NCBI RefSeq assembly: GCF_040954645.1
Contig: NC_092803.1
Span: forward strand, 9,115,230-9,179,229
DNA length: 64,000 bases
DNA from: Diabrotica undecimpunctata
Lineage: Eukaryota > Arthropoda > Insecta > Coleoptera > Chrysomelidae
Reading direction: 5' to 3'
Shown here: positions 20,994 through 35,000 of the stretch, one piece after another
Layout of the letters: each line of letters opens with the position of its first letter
How positions within the stretch are numbered: the first letter of the stretch is position 1
The notes under the pieces: generated by a model
Database searches by the model: none
The model's input: the letters and a program-made list of their open reading frames with translations, nothing else
What the model was told of the DNA's origin: nothing
Position numbers and translations under genes: made by a program

Positions 20994-23900
20994 GTAAGTT
21001 CAGCTTTTTATTACAAAAATTTTTACTTAGCAATTTTCAGTTTGGAAATACGTAGAATATAAATATAGATATAAATATGCATTAAAAACTTCTATTACGC
21101 GAAGGTCTCATTAATAGTTATGACATCTTTATAAGATTTTAGTATAGCAGCATTTAACACAGTGTGTACCAAACCTCTTTGTTCCGTAGACTATATATAA
21201 ATCGATTTACAACGTTCTACAACGTCTTTCGATACCCAGTCGCCATCCATCTCTATCTCTCCACGTGTCTTCATCTAAGTTGCTGTCTCTAATTTCTTTA
21301 CCTACACCTTCTCTCTAGCTTCTTCATGGTCTTCTACGTTTTTTACGTCCTGGCAGTACCCAATTTAACAGTTGCTGCCATCCTCTGTAAATGACCGTAC
21401 CATGTAAGTTGTTTTGTCCTAATAACATCTACAATTGTATGATCTACAGTCGCCACCAAATTATTGTAGAATATTCTTCTCTTCATGTGTGTAATGTACA
21501 AGCTTTAGGCAGTTTTAGTAATTTTTCCTGAAGAATAGAATTTCCTTTATTTGCAAACTGATATAACACTCTGGCGTTAATACCTGCAATATTTAGAACA
21601 GCAAAAAACACTGCCATTGGTCATCTTTGTGATCTTCGAGCTGCAGAATATTTGGCATATTTTTGATCCAAAGCATCCACACCGGCCTTTGTCGAAATAT
21701 AATAATAATTTAGGGGTTTTTTGTGTTGGCATCTACAACATTGTCATGGTGCATTGTAAATATCAATATAAAACTTTTGGTTTGGGATAGTGAGAGTGCG
21801 TGGTTTCCGTGAGCTCTCTGTCTACGACAGACCCAGATTGTAGTAGTTGAGAATTAATCATCCACGTTAGTTTCGTCATCAATGTTTATCAGTGTTTCAT
21901 TATCTATTTATTTTTAAATTGGTCATCATCTTTTAAATTAATAATTAGTTTATTAACAGGAACTAGGAATTTTGTATACTCCTCTTCCGTTACCATTACT
22001 TTTTACCTTTTACTTTCAAATTTGATTAATCAATGGTTTCAATTGTTATCAATCAATTGGATTTACACACAATAATATGAAGGTAGTCTTAAAACTGGCT
22101 GTCCATTATTTGTTGCAAAGTTTCTTCAAAATATAAATCCCCTTCAATTAAAAAATTCTGAATTGCTAATTTCAATGACTTTAAACTTGGAATTTTTTAC
22201 CGAGTCGTGAGTGGTACCGGTCATTGTTAAGTACAATTGTGGTGGTAACTGGTAATTTAGGAATTAAACTGTTTTCAAACCATACTTCAAACATACTGCT
22301 GTCCATATCATTATGATAATCTAACGAACAATCTGTACTGTTCTTAGCTAACGGTAATAATGCTCCATCTCTCCAACCGTTTTCACCGCCACAGTGTAAA
22401 ATAATGATTCTCTTTAGAGGTTTGGAGGACCCTATATAAATTTCATTGGCCATCAGTTTACGCTTAATATTCGTTTTAGAGTCTGTCTCAAAACCTTCCG
22501 AAACTATTAATAGATTGTTAGAAAAGAAAAAATATGAGCATAATAAGACAATGGAATGGATGCGAAACAAGATGGCAGAAATTAATTTAGTAATGGATCA
22601 AAAGATTAAAGAGAGTGCTGAAGAAGTAAAAAAGACACTAGCTAAAATAAAGGAGGATGTTCAGGTTTTTCTAGCCACGGTTAAATCGAAGACTGAGGTA
22701 AATATTTTGAGTTTATAAAATCCATATCCATATTATCAAAATAGAACAGTAAAAATGATGAATTTTACTAAAAGAATAATTATAGTGCCTTTCAAAAAAG
22801 CAGAACATTCAAGAATAATCGTCAAATTCTGTAAATCTCTTTTGCATGTATTAAATGCAAATTTATAGTTTTTTTAATTAGCTTTTGTCCAAAAGTTATT
22901 TGTCTATAATTTTTATTTCTTTTACCTCGAAGCAGAATTTTGTAATTATTTTCATAGTTATCCTAGTTAACGGTATTGATTTTGATATCGAGACAAATGC
23001 AGTCTTTAGTCTAAAAATCAAGATATGAGTGTAATAGTGTTCAAATGCTTTTTCTTTTAGTAAATGACGTATTAAACGACATAGAAGATGACGATTCTCT
23101 CAAATTGTTAACCATTTAAACCTTTCTCTCTTAAGTATTCTGCCATACAGTCGTTCCATCTTCTTTTTGGTTTTCCTTTACCTCTCTTTCCATCAACTTA
23201 TATAACAACTCTATCTAACAATTTTAGTAGTTACGATTTTGTCGAAAAGATAAAAATGGCCGATATATTGAATAAAAACAATTACTATAAAACTAAACTT
23301 GCAAGGTCTTATGCTCGCGTCTTTACCAGGCATACTCTAAAAATAAAAACCCTTAATATATTTCATATTACTCATTTGACGTGATTTTAGCCATATTTAA
23401 ATAACTTAATGTCAATTTCAAAGTTAGCTAAAGAACAGTGGCTGCTTGACAGGCGTTCAAAAATAGAGGAATTGAAACAAAAACATGACCACTTTAGCAT
23501 ACATAAACATGTTAAAGAAGTGACAGGTTATACAAAACCTTACAGTTTAACAGTATTGTGAAGGACAATAAATTAATTACTGATCCCAAGGATCTACTTC
23601 AACATTGGAGAAACTACACACAGCAACTATACTCAGACAACACTAGAAGAAACTCTGAAAGTGAATATAAAAGTGAACCCTCCCCCAAAATATTGAAGTC
23701 AGAAGTTGTAAGGGCAATCAAACAGAGCAAATAGGGAAAAACAGCAGGGCCAGACGACATATATCTACATAGAGGTTCTAACAATGTTGAGTGAAGACAA
23801 TATAGACGCCTTGATAGATTTTTTAATGACATTTATGGCTCCGGTCAAATACCACAGGATTGGCTTTAATCCCAATATACCAATCCCAAAAAAGCCAAAA

Positions 23901-26900
23901 GCTAATAGTTGCTACCATTTCCGAATGATCAGCTTATTGAGTCAGGTCCTAAAGCTCTTCTTAAAGATAATTCACACAAGAATATACAACAGATGTGAAA
24001 GAGACATTAGCCCCACACAGTTCGGTTTCAGACATGTGCCAAGGATTTGGCACAAGAGAAGCACTTTATAGCTTAACTGTCCTACTTCAGAAATGCAGAG
24101 ATCAGCAAAAACATGTCTTCCTATGCTTTATAGATTACCAGAAAGCGTTCGATTTTGTTAATCATTCAGAATTAATAAGATTGCTCCAGGAACGTTCGAT
24201 AGATGAGAAAGACCTTAAAATCATAAAGAACCTTTATATGAATCAAGTGAAGTCTGTGAGAGTAGGACTGGAATCTACATCATATTTCTCAATCGAAAAA
24301 GGTGTACGACAGGGTTGTGTTCTGTCACCCCTCCTTTTTAATCTTTACTCTGAAACGATTTTCGATAGAGCCTTAAGTAACACTGAAGATGAAATCAAAA
24401 TCAACGGACAGACTATTAGTAATCTTCGCTATGCTGATGATACAGTCATAATAGCTGATAGCCAAGAAGCGCTACAACGACTAATAGATAGAATAAACAC
24501 TGACGGAGAACGTCTGGGCTTGAAGATTAATATAGACAAGACGAAGGTAATGGTGGTGAGCAGAACACGAAATATGCAATTAAATATAAGAGTAAACCAT
24601 AAAAAGAACATCCAAAAGGTCCCCAAGATTAGATATCTCGGTAGTTGGATAACTGAAGATCTAGATCCAGATATAGAGATACGTAGCAGGATTGAGCAAG
24701 CCAGAACAGCATTTACTAATATGAGGACCTTGCTAAGCAACAGCAGCCTTAACTTAACGCTTCGATATCGCTTTGTAAAATGTTATATTTACTCAATACT
24801 GCTATATGGTGTAGAAACCTGGACCATAAAGGCCAATGTGATGAACCGATTGGAGGCCTTTGAAATGTGGGTATTTAGAAGACTACTTAAAATTCCGTGG
24901 ACAGATCACTCAACAAATGTCGAAGTATTAAATCCAATGGGCAGAGAACGAGAATTGCTGCCAATAATAAAAAGAAGAAAAACTACTTATCTGGGTCATA
25001 TATGTCGAAATTCCAAGTACCAGTTCTTAAAGCTTACTATGGAAGGGAAGATAGAAGGAAAACGGTGAATCGGAAGAAAGAAATACTCATGGCTTAAAAA
25101 CATAAGGGATTGGACAAACCTCGATGCCCATGCACTCTTTAGAGCCACACAAGACCGAGAGGAGTATGCCAGAATTGTCGCCAACATCCACTAATTGGAT
25201 AGGGCACCATAAGAAGAATGTCAATTTAACGGGCGGTTCGTCGTTATAACAACTGTTTGTTAAAAAATATATACATTCAAAGTATGAATAGGATGTAATA
25301 TTTAAATGGCACGAAAATAATTTAGAAACACACTATAAACGCTGTCAAAACAAAACAATTGCCAGTAGATGAATCAATTACCGACCATCGTCCTATGGCT
25401 GTCTCTGTTCGATGTATGCTATTGTATATAGGCAGACGGCTTAAGTTTATAGATTTAGTTTATGTGAGTAGAAAAGAGACGTAATATAAAAAATAATTTG
25501 TGAATAATGCTATAACTATGCAAAGATCTAGCGGATGGACTTGTTATCTTAGTATTGAGTAGAATAATTTTTGTCAATTATATTGGTTAGTACATGCTTT
25601 TTGCATTGTTTTATTCTGCATGTTTACCAAGAATACTAAGCTACTGTAAAAACCCTAACCGTTTGTTTCTGCCAGTTTGTATCCGTAACTTAAACATCTT
25701 TTTAGGTAAAGGAATTTCCAGATAATTATTTGTTTACATCATTGAAAGTCTTAAAAAACTTTCACGCAAATCAACACATTGCCGTAGATGAATTCTGCAA
25801 ATTTATGCACGACACCGAACAATTAAGAATGCAACAGTTTAAAGATGTGTTAAAAGAGGCAAAAACTAAATGTGACGCAATAGCACATGAACTTCCTTTT
25901 GTATTAGATGAAATGTTTGAACTAGAAAGTCTGGTAAATATTATTTATTCGTGAACTACACCTTTTAAAGAAGGTGGTCCACTAATTTTATAGATTACTG
26001 TATATAATAAAGGATTGTTTCATTAGGCACTAAACCAAGCTACTATGAAGAATTATAAGGATTATGCAGAGCTTGAACAAGACTTAAAACTTCAAATAAT
26101 TTATGATTTTAAACAATGGACAGGTGAAATTATGATAATTAAGGATCTACTTAGGGAGCATTTAAGGATTATGGTCAAAAAATCAATACCGTGAGTATGT
26201 CTAGAAATCTTACCTCAATTCTTTTTACACATACTTAACAGCCGCTTTAAAAATTAATGAGAAACTACTGGCATGTAAATGTGAAAGTTTCAAAAAACAA
26301 ACGAAACTAAAAGGTTATTAAAAAGGATCTGAAACTGTTTTCTTGTGAAAAGTTAAATATTATGTTTATATGGAATTAACCAGGACCGTTTCTAGGATAT
26401 CTGCCGTCCGATTACGAAAGTAATTTGCCTGCTCTCCCCAAACCCAACCTTGCTCGCCTTGCTTACCAGAAGCTCTGCAGACTATGCAGAACTAATAAGG
26501 TCGAAATGCGTATAAGCGAATGGCAGTGGCCCTGCATTGAAATTAACTCTCAAACGTCTTTCTGCTATATTTATTTATTCATGTTCAGAGTAATTCCATT
26601 TTCGGGTTTGAGTTTCGCCAAGTAAGAAATTTATCAAACTTATTTGTAATGTTCTAAATTAAATACATAAATATAAACACAGGGCAGGATGATAACATAT
26701 CTACTAATAAGTTATACAGTAAACTTTGCTTTTCTAGCCTTTTTTAAGGCAAATGTTTTAGCAATGTTAGACACATCTATATTGACTGAAATATCCTTTT
26801 TAATACTAATGATGGATAATTCTAAAAGCCTTTTTTACCCAGTTATGGATCGTAGGTAATTTTTTATTATTTTAAGTTTCGAAACGCTTTTTTTTCCACT

Positions 26901-29900
26901 AGAACCGGTAATATTGAGAAAATTCGTTTTGTAAATACTAAACATGGAAATATATAGATGAGGCTATTGGTGAATAGGTATTTGATGACATTTAATGCAG
27001 TGGCGTATCTATAGGTTGGTACAATGCGACAAACGAGAGCTGGCGGGTGAGCTGCGCGAAAATAGAAAAGGACTTATTCTAAGAGAGATAGGAGAGGTAC
27101 TTAATCGCGGGTGTCACAAATGCGTAGTTGCCGTGCCAAAAATTTAGTTGGGATCTGAAAATTACGTTAGTAGATATTATGTTCCGTGGTTGTGTGGATG
27201 CGTGTGTCATAAACTTATTTACCACTAAAACAAAATAAAAATAATAATAATATTGAATAAAACGTAGAAAAAACTGTTAATAATATTTATTTTCGTAAAA
27301 CGTAATTAATTCTCAAAGGGAATTGATACAAATTATGTCTTAATGATTACTAAACTAAACACAACACAGAACACGCGTTCTTTGTTTGTTTTTCTAAGCC
27401 AGATGATAAAAGCAAGTAATATCGGCCTTTTATCTTGTGATATTGCTTACAATATCATATTTTGTTTCCCATTTATGAAAAATGCAACGTATCGAAATAT
27501 TAAAGTGTCCAGCATATCTATAGTAAATAAACATAATGGAGAAACACATTTCAATTTTTATGTCATTTCTATTTCACATGTGTTTCACATTATTTACTGG
27601 TAATCTAATGCACTGTAATTTTTTATTTATTTATTGATTGTAACTTAACTTAAATTAAATTATTTAAAGCTCAATTTATTTTGAAAATAAGTATTATAAT
27701 TAACAGTTAAATGAGCTACACGTTCTTGTATCTTTTTTAAATCAACTAAGACTGTATCTGCATTAGCTTCTTCGGTTGTAAACTTAAAAACATTGAAAAT
27801 TATTTCTCGTGCTTGAGATACCAAAGGTTTGCCTTTTAATACACTTGCCATTTTAATAAATATAAATAATAGTTTATAATATAGCCACTCCAAATAAAAA
27901 TGTAAATACTTGACAACATTGTTAGAAGTCTAGCACTAATCCCACGATGTGAACTCGTAGCCGACAGCAATAGGAATGAACAATCCCTTCCACTTTTCAA
28001 TTTGTTCAACGCGCAACCCGCCAGCTCTCGCTTGTCGGATAATAAGTGTGGCAAAATGCCATGGGACCCTTGCCCGAGCTCACAAGTGACCTAATATTTT
28101 TAACAAAATTTAGTAAAAAATATAAATTTTATATAAGTACTTAAAATCAATCAAAGTTAGATACAACCAATATACAAATTCACAATTCAATTTCAAAAAA
28201 GGATCAATTTTAGAACGCATCCATTAGTTGCTTCATTCTTTGTCACGGTGCTTATACCCCAGTCAAGGAACGAAAAAGATTGAAAAAATCTTATACAGGT
28301 ATTTAAAGATTTTAAAAGGTCTATAAAACGTTTCTTATGCAGAGAAAAATGGTTTAACTAAAAGTTGTTGATCATAAAAAGTTCTTTAATTTTGAGAATT
28401 TCCAAATTCAAATAATAAAAATGTCATGTCAAGTTTTTACATTTTTATGAGCTAAAAAGTCAGCTTTTTTAGTAACAAATTTAATAAAATGTTAAACGAT
28501 TTTTAATACATCTTAAAAATATAGCCTTATAATAGAATCGATTGCGATTCTCAAAATACGTTTTGAGCAACATTTTTTCAGAAAAAAGAATAAATATTAA
28601 TAACAGATAAAACTATAGTAAAATTTAATCAAAAACGAAAATTCTAACTCGATGTACTTAGCTAACCGTCGACTGCAGGCAAATGCAAATAACTACTGAC
28701 GTATATTTAAAAAAAAGGTTAGGTGGTGACATCTAGTGAATAATAGTCAAAGACGAATAATGCAGGAATTTTTAAAGCGTATATTTTAACGGTGGGTAGG
28801 ATTATCTGGGTTAAGCACAGGCGAGTATTTTCCTAAATAAAACATCCTCGACCTGGCGGGAAAAACAGGTTAAAATATATGAGTCCGCTAGATGCAAAAC
28901 TCTGTATTTGCAAAAATTGTAAAAATTGAGTTTTAGCTGACAGTTATTTGTCACATGTTATAGCTATCTGCTGATGTAGAAATTCAGCAGCAAAGTAAGG
29001 TATTTACTAAGAAAAAGGCATTAGAAATCTTGAATCAGACGCAAAACTCTGTATTTGTCAGCCTATGCCAGTTGCATAACTGTGTAATTGCAATTGGCCA
29101 ATCGCTTACATTGTTTGAGTCACATGACACGTCTCATGTGCACATGTCAATTATTCCATCATTCGCCATTACCGGTTTCACTGTTTGTTATTTGAGTACT
29201 AAAAACACCAAGTTTATTGCAAATAATTAACATTATGGATCTTCATGTGCATATTAGACCTTGTGAAAAAGGAAAAGGGAGAAAACGAGTTGTACAAACA
29301 GAAAAATGGAAACGAAATGTAATGAAACTTAAGAGGTAAGAGGTGTTTACAATTAACTAGATAGGTTTGGGACTTATTGTCAATATTTTTAGGCATAAAC
29401 CTAAGGATTTACCCGGTTTTCCCACCTGTAACCATACAAAGAAAGTGTATTGTTGTATAGATTTAAAGATGCGAGACATTCAGCGTTTCCATAATAATCT
29501 GTATTCAACAACTGACAAAATAAAACAAAATATTTTTTTGCTGAAATTTTGTGAAGGTCAAAAGCCCAAGAGATCAGGTACAAACCTACATGGAATTTCA
29601 ATTAAATATTTTGTTCCTACAGTAGAGGGTGGACTTTTAAGAGTATGCAAGACAGCATTTCTTGGAATAACTCATTTAAGTTCTGAAAGAATAGAGCGTG
29701 TTGTAAGAACGTTTGTTATCCGGGGTGAAATACCAAAAGAGAGAAGAGGGGGAGATACAACAAAAGGTAGATTTGATCCAATAAAATTATCTATCCAAAC
29801 ATTTATGGGGCGTTTGAACGGTGCAGAGAGTCATTATAATAGAGGACGATCGACTAGTTTGTTTTTACCATGTGATCTGAATTTTACAAAGCTTTACAGA

Positions 29901-32022
29901 ATGTATTGTCAACGGCATCCACATCATTCCGTAAAGTTATCATATTTCCGAACATACGTTAATGAACACTACAACATATCATTCGGCACTCCCTTAGTAG
30001 ATGCTTGTTCTGCGTGTCTCAGAGCGAAGGAAATTTTGAGAAAAGAAAATTCAGAAGAAGAAAAGTTAAAGGTTATAACAGAGCAGAGAGTTCATACGTT
30101 AAGAGTTAAAGCCTTTTATTCTTTGTTAAAAAATGAATCAAATCATAACATACAAATATTTTCTTTTGATTGTCAAAAAAATCTTTCTTTGCCAAAGCTT
30201 CCCGACCAGGCGGCTTATTTTTCACAGCAAATAAATTTTTATAATTTCACCATCGTGGCTGGAAATTCGAAATCCCATCTTTCTTCTGCAAATATGACGT
30301 CATATGTGTGGCTGGAGTTTGAACATCCAAAAGATTCAATGCTGTTGCCTCTGCTGTACATAATACTCTCATAAAATTCAACTTTAAAAATCAAATCGAA
30401 AAAGTTCACCTATTTGCAGATGGATGTGGTGGACAGAACAAAAATATCACGATGATGTCTATGATAATCTACTGGTTGGTTTATGAAGCACCTGGTCACA
30501 TCAAGGAAGTGGAGTTTACGTTTCCTGTTGTTGGTCATTCCTTTTTGCCACCAGATAGGATTTTCGGTATGATAGAAAGGGAGATAAAAAAGAAGAACGT
30601 TGTAATAAACAGAAAAGAATATGAAGACATAATTGGAAAACACTCAAAGGTGCTGAGACTTGGTAAAGACTGGCAGATATCAGACTGGAGAAAGACGAGT
30701 GACGTTGTTGTTAAAAAACCTTCCCAGTGGCATTTTAAATGTAATGCAACGAAACGATTTATATTTTCTAAGGACAAAGATTATATGGCTACGGTAAGGG
30801 GGGAAATATTTTATCGTTCTGACATAGAGTTCAGCAAGTCTATAATACGAAAAGGGAAAAAGATTTCTTTATTGAAACAAAAGTTACAACAGATTGGATG
30901 TTCATTGAAAGGAGATAAATCGTCCATAGGCACTCTCCTTAGAAACCATTTTGGTGAAAATTGGAGAGACCAGCCGGATCTCAAATTTTATAAAATTATA
31001 GATACTGGCGTACAAGCAAATAATAACGAGAGTGCTGCAGAAAATGATCATATTGATGATGAGGACCCAGAGGAACTTAGAGTTTAGGAATTAATATAAA
31101 TATATACATATTATAATTTGTAATACCTTTTGTACTTTGGATAAAAATAAACTTCACTAAAAGTTTACTTCCACATGCTTTCTTCCTTATTCCTAACACA
31201 CTAGGTTTAGAAAACAGACTAATATAACAACCACTAATATCGTTAATGGTTGACTATTATCAGGTATTTGCAAATGTTAGTTGCATAAATCTGTATTTAC
31301 ATAGTTCACTTGCAAAACTCGGTATTTTCAAATTTTTCTTCCTTTTCTAGCAAACCCAATAACTTTTCTAAGAAAAAAATCATTATATTTTACCTAAGAA
31401 AGCATTTATCTATCACAAAAAAGTGCCATTTATTATGTCTAAGGTTTTTTGCAAATTTATCAGTTTTTTGCAACTGACTTATACAGTAAATACAAAGTTT
31501 TGCATCTAGCGGACTCATATATAAACAACAAAATGTAAGAATATATTTTCTAACTCATTTCGACCTGAAGTTGTATACCTATATAAAAATTGAAATTTAC
31601 ATATAAAATAAAAATTTCTATTCTTAAATTCAACTTCTGTTGATAGTGCGAGGGCTCGCACCGTCCTATTGACTTGTCGCCCGGTTACTCCGCATCTTTT
31701 GCACTCCAGGGTCGAAACCGTTCTACTCAAACTACCCAAATGATTGTCTGCTTCTTTTTTCCTCCATCTGGTTATTACTCTCCTCTTTTTTCCAATTCTT
31801 CTTTTGATAATTACTTTCGGTATTATTTTTTGTATTATTCTGTGTATATGTACCATCCAGCTAATTCTTTTTTTGGTACCTTTATATCCATACTTCCAGC
31901 ATTTCGATATGTGTATTTCTTTTTATAATCCAAGTTTCACGATGGTGAAGATCAAGATACCCCGAATTTTGGTTACAGTATCAACTGCTTTCAAGCTTTG
32001 TACATTTTTTATTATCGCCATA

Positions 32023-32066
<44 letters not shown>

Positions 32067-35000
32067 CAAATCTTTTATTTTTTATGTCATAATTACTAAA
32101 GATTCGCTGGAGAAACCCTCGTAAGAGATATAAGTAAAACCACGTCATTTGTATCGCCTGTAGAACTTCACAGACTGGATTCGCTTAAATCCGAGTTTGT
32201 ATATGCCTTTTTTGGTGATGATAACGTTCCAGTGGCGAGACATGAAGTGGAGAGGTGGCTGAAAGGCGTACAAAGAACTTTAGGATCTCTAGGTAATAAA
32301 AAATGTATTTGAATTTACTTGCTACTTTTGTGAAAAAGGGTGTACATATGTGAAATTATTAATATAATTTCAGTGTATGGGAACTGTATTAAATAAGGCT
32401 GGTTCAAAAAAATTAGGAGAGGTAGTAAAGGGTTATACAGATAATAGCCAAATTAAGTTTATAAAAAGTCTTGCCAATACTGCTGTTACAAACACACTCG
32501 CGGTATTTATAGGCTTTCACTTGCGGTTGTTCCTCGTACGGGGGGAGCTGTCTTTACCAGTTTCTTAACACGTGTCTCGTGGTACTAACACTAAGATCAA
32601 GAGAAAGCACATTTGCGGTTGTTGTCTGCGATTCAAAAGAGTATTCGCGGTATTTTTCTCGTAAGTATTAGAGAGAGAATGTCTGTTACTAGCGGCAGTC
32701 AACAGTCTATTGCTAGCAAAAGTCAACAGTCAAGAGAGTACGTCTGTTGCTAGTGGCAGTCAACAGTCGAGCGAGAGTCTTTTTCGTTTGCTATTTTAAA
32801 ACTGTCCGTATTTTTAAAGGAGTGGGGTTGAGTGGGGGGAGAAGTGAGAATAGGAATTATTACTAAGGGTTGGACTAGGGTAATGATTAGACTTCGGCAA
32901 ATATGCAAATAAAAATGTAGAAAATATGCACATAAATATGCACGTGTTTACCCGAAAATATGCAAATATTTTACAAAATATGCATACAAATAAATAAAAA
33001 AATCGTAAAATAGTAACAATTTTATTTAAAAAAAAAGTGTACATAACTAAATATTTCCTACTATTCATTAAGATTTACATTTATTTTAAGTAACTACATC
33101 ATTTTTAAGTATGAATAAACTTATTTAGAATTATGGTAACAATAAATGACCAAGTGGTGTTCAAAATTTTCTAACAAAAACTTGTGGCTTCTGTCTGAGT
33201 ACATATATTTATATATGGAAAAACTTCGTTCAACATCAACTGATGTAACGGGAGCATTTTTCAAACTAACCAAAACATTTGGTTCTAAATTAATTGTTTC
33301 CGAAATATTTCCAGCTAGAACACTGACTACTTCAGAAAGAATATGGTAACCTTTATTTTTTTCCATAGTAGCTTCAAATTTTTTTAAAATATCTTTTCCA
33401 ATATTACCTCTAACGTTCCGACAACATGACGCAAATTCTTTTATTAATGCTGTACTTTCGAACAATGACAGTTTTGGTGATTCTAACTGAGTAATTGTTT
33501 TTTGAACAAAACTAAAATTTGATTTTATAAATGAAAGTTCTTGTTGAAGCAAGTTACTCTGAAAAGTTTGTTTAGAATCCAAAAGAGATTGGGAACTTTC
33601 ATCTGTTAACGTATCAATTATGTTCTTTATTTTAACAAAATGATCTGCATAAAAATTAGCTGCTTCTAACCATGTTCCCCATCGCGTTAAAATAGGTTGT
33701 GGTGGAAGAGGAATGTTAGGTAGCATTTCTTTATAAAGTTGAATTCTTATAGGAGATTTAAGAAATACTTTTTTGACACTGGATATCATGGTATTTACAA
33801 GAGGAAACTTTTTTCGTATTTCCTCTGCAACTCTGTTTAATCCATGCGCTACACAAGTAACATGTATTAAATCTGGGAAAAATATTTTTAAATTTTGTCC
33901 TGCTTTCACCATATAAGGAGCAGCATCCGATAAAATAAGCAGTAATTTATTAGAAGGAATAGTTGTCGGAAGAAAAAAAGTTGCTAATGTTTCTTGTATA
34001 AAACGCGAAATTGTTAAAGCATTTGTTTTCTCAAGTTGCTGGCATGAAATAAGATGAGATTTTGGTAAGGTATCTTCTTTAAGAATACTAATCAATAAAT
34101 GAGCAATATACTTTCCTGAGGAATCAGTAGTTTCGTCTACAGATATGTAAAAATAATTATCTGCAATTTCTTCCTTAATATTAATTAACACCGACGAGTA
34201 TAGCCCGTTCACATTATTTCTTCTTAGAGACCGATCACTTGGAACATTAAGTTTGCAATATTTTTTTAGAACTGAACTAAAATTTACATTTGCTAATTTT
34301 GAAAGCGGTATGTTTGCAGACACTAATGCGCGACACAAGTCTTCATTAAAAGTTTCTTGCTCATCTAATTTTTTTGAAGTAGATTGGAAACATTTAGCCA
34401 TTGAAGTTTGATGTTTTCCTCCTATTTTTCCTTTTTTTGCAATGTGTGAAGCAGTTCTCACATGTTGGTCTATCTGAAATTTCTTCTCACATGCTATCTA
34501 TAAATAAAAATAAAAACCTTTATTTTAACCCAACCTTTAAAATATAAAAATATACAAGGTGTTTTTGGTTAATCAAATAACTGGTTTGGAAAAAAAAACA
34601 CTCGCTAAGTGTTTTAAATGCAGTATTAATCCACAAATTAGTTTTTGTTACTAACCATTAGTACATCATATAACTTATTTTAAAATTCAACAAAAGTTTT
34701 TTTTTTATTAATTCAATTACAATAAAAATAATTGTGTTTTAGAATAGCTGACTTCATAAAAAAAAGTAAAGGTGAAAAATTTTTCTAAATACATACCATT
34801 GTATTGTACCATGGACAATTTTTTCTCACTAAAGGAAGCTATTTTTCATTTAAAAACAACCTACGAGTACTAAATTTCAAGTAAATACGTGTATTGGTTT
34901 TAAAGTTATTGTTGTTATTAACTAAAAGAATTTAATTTTTTTTAATTTTAACACCCTGTATCTCGAAAAGTAAATAAGTTTGACCCCTCATTAACTATAT

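Noticed and set aside
26381..26625. Possible fifth exon of the coiled-coil gene
   Set aside because: Both AG sites tested lead to an early stop in the phase required by exon 4, while 32,102-32,292 fits both phases.
31744..32124. Hydrophobic open frame suggesting a membrane protein
   Set aside because: Generated by T-rich and AT-microsatellite sequence; it also overlaps exon 5 in a different frame.
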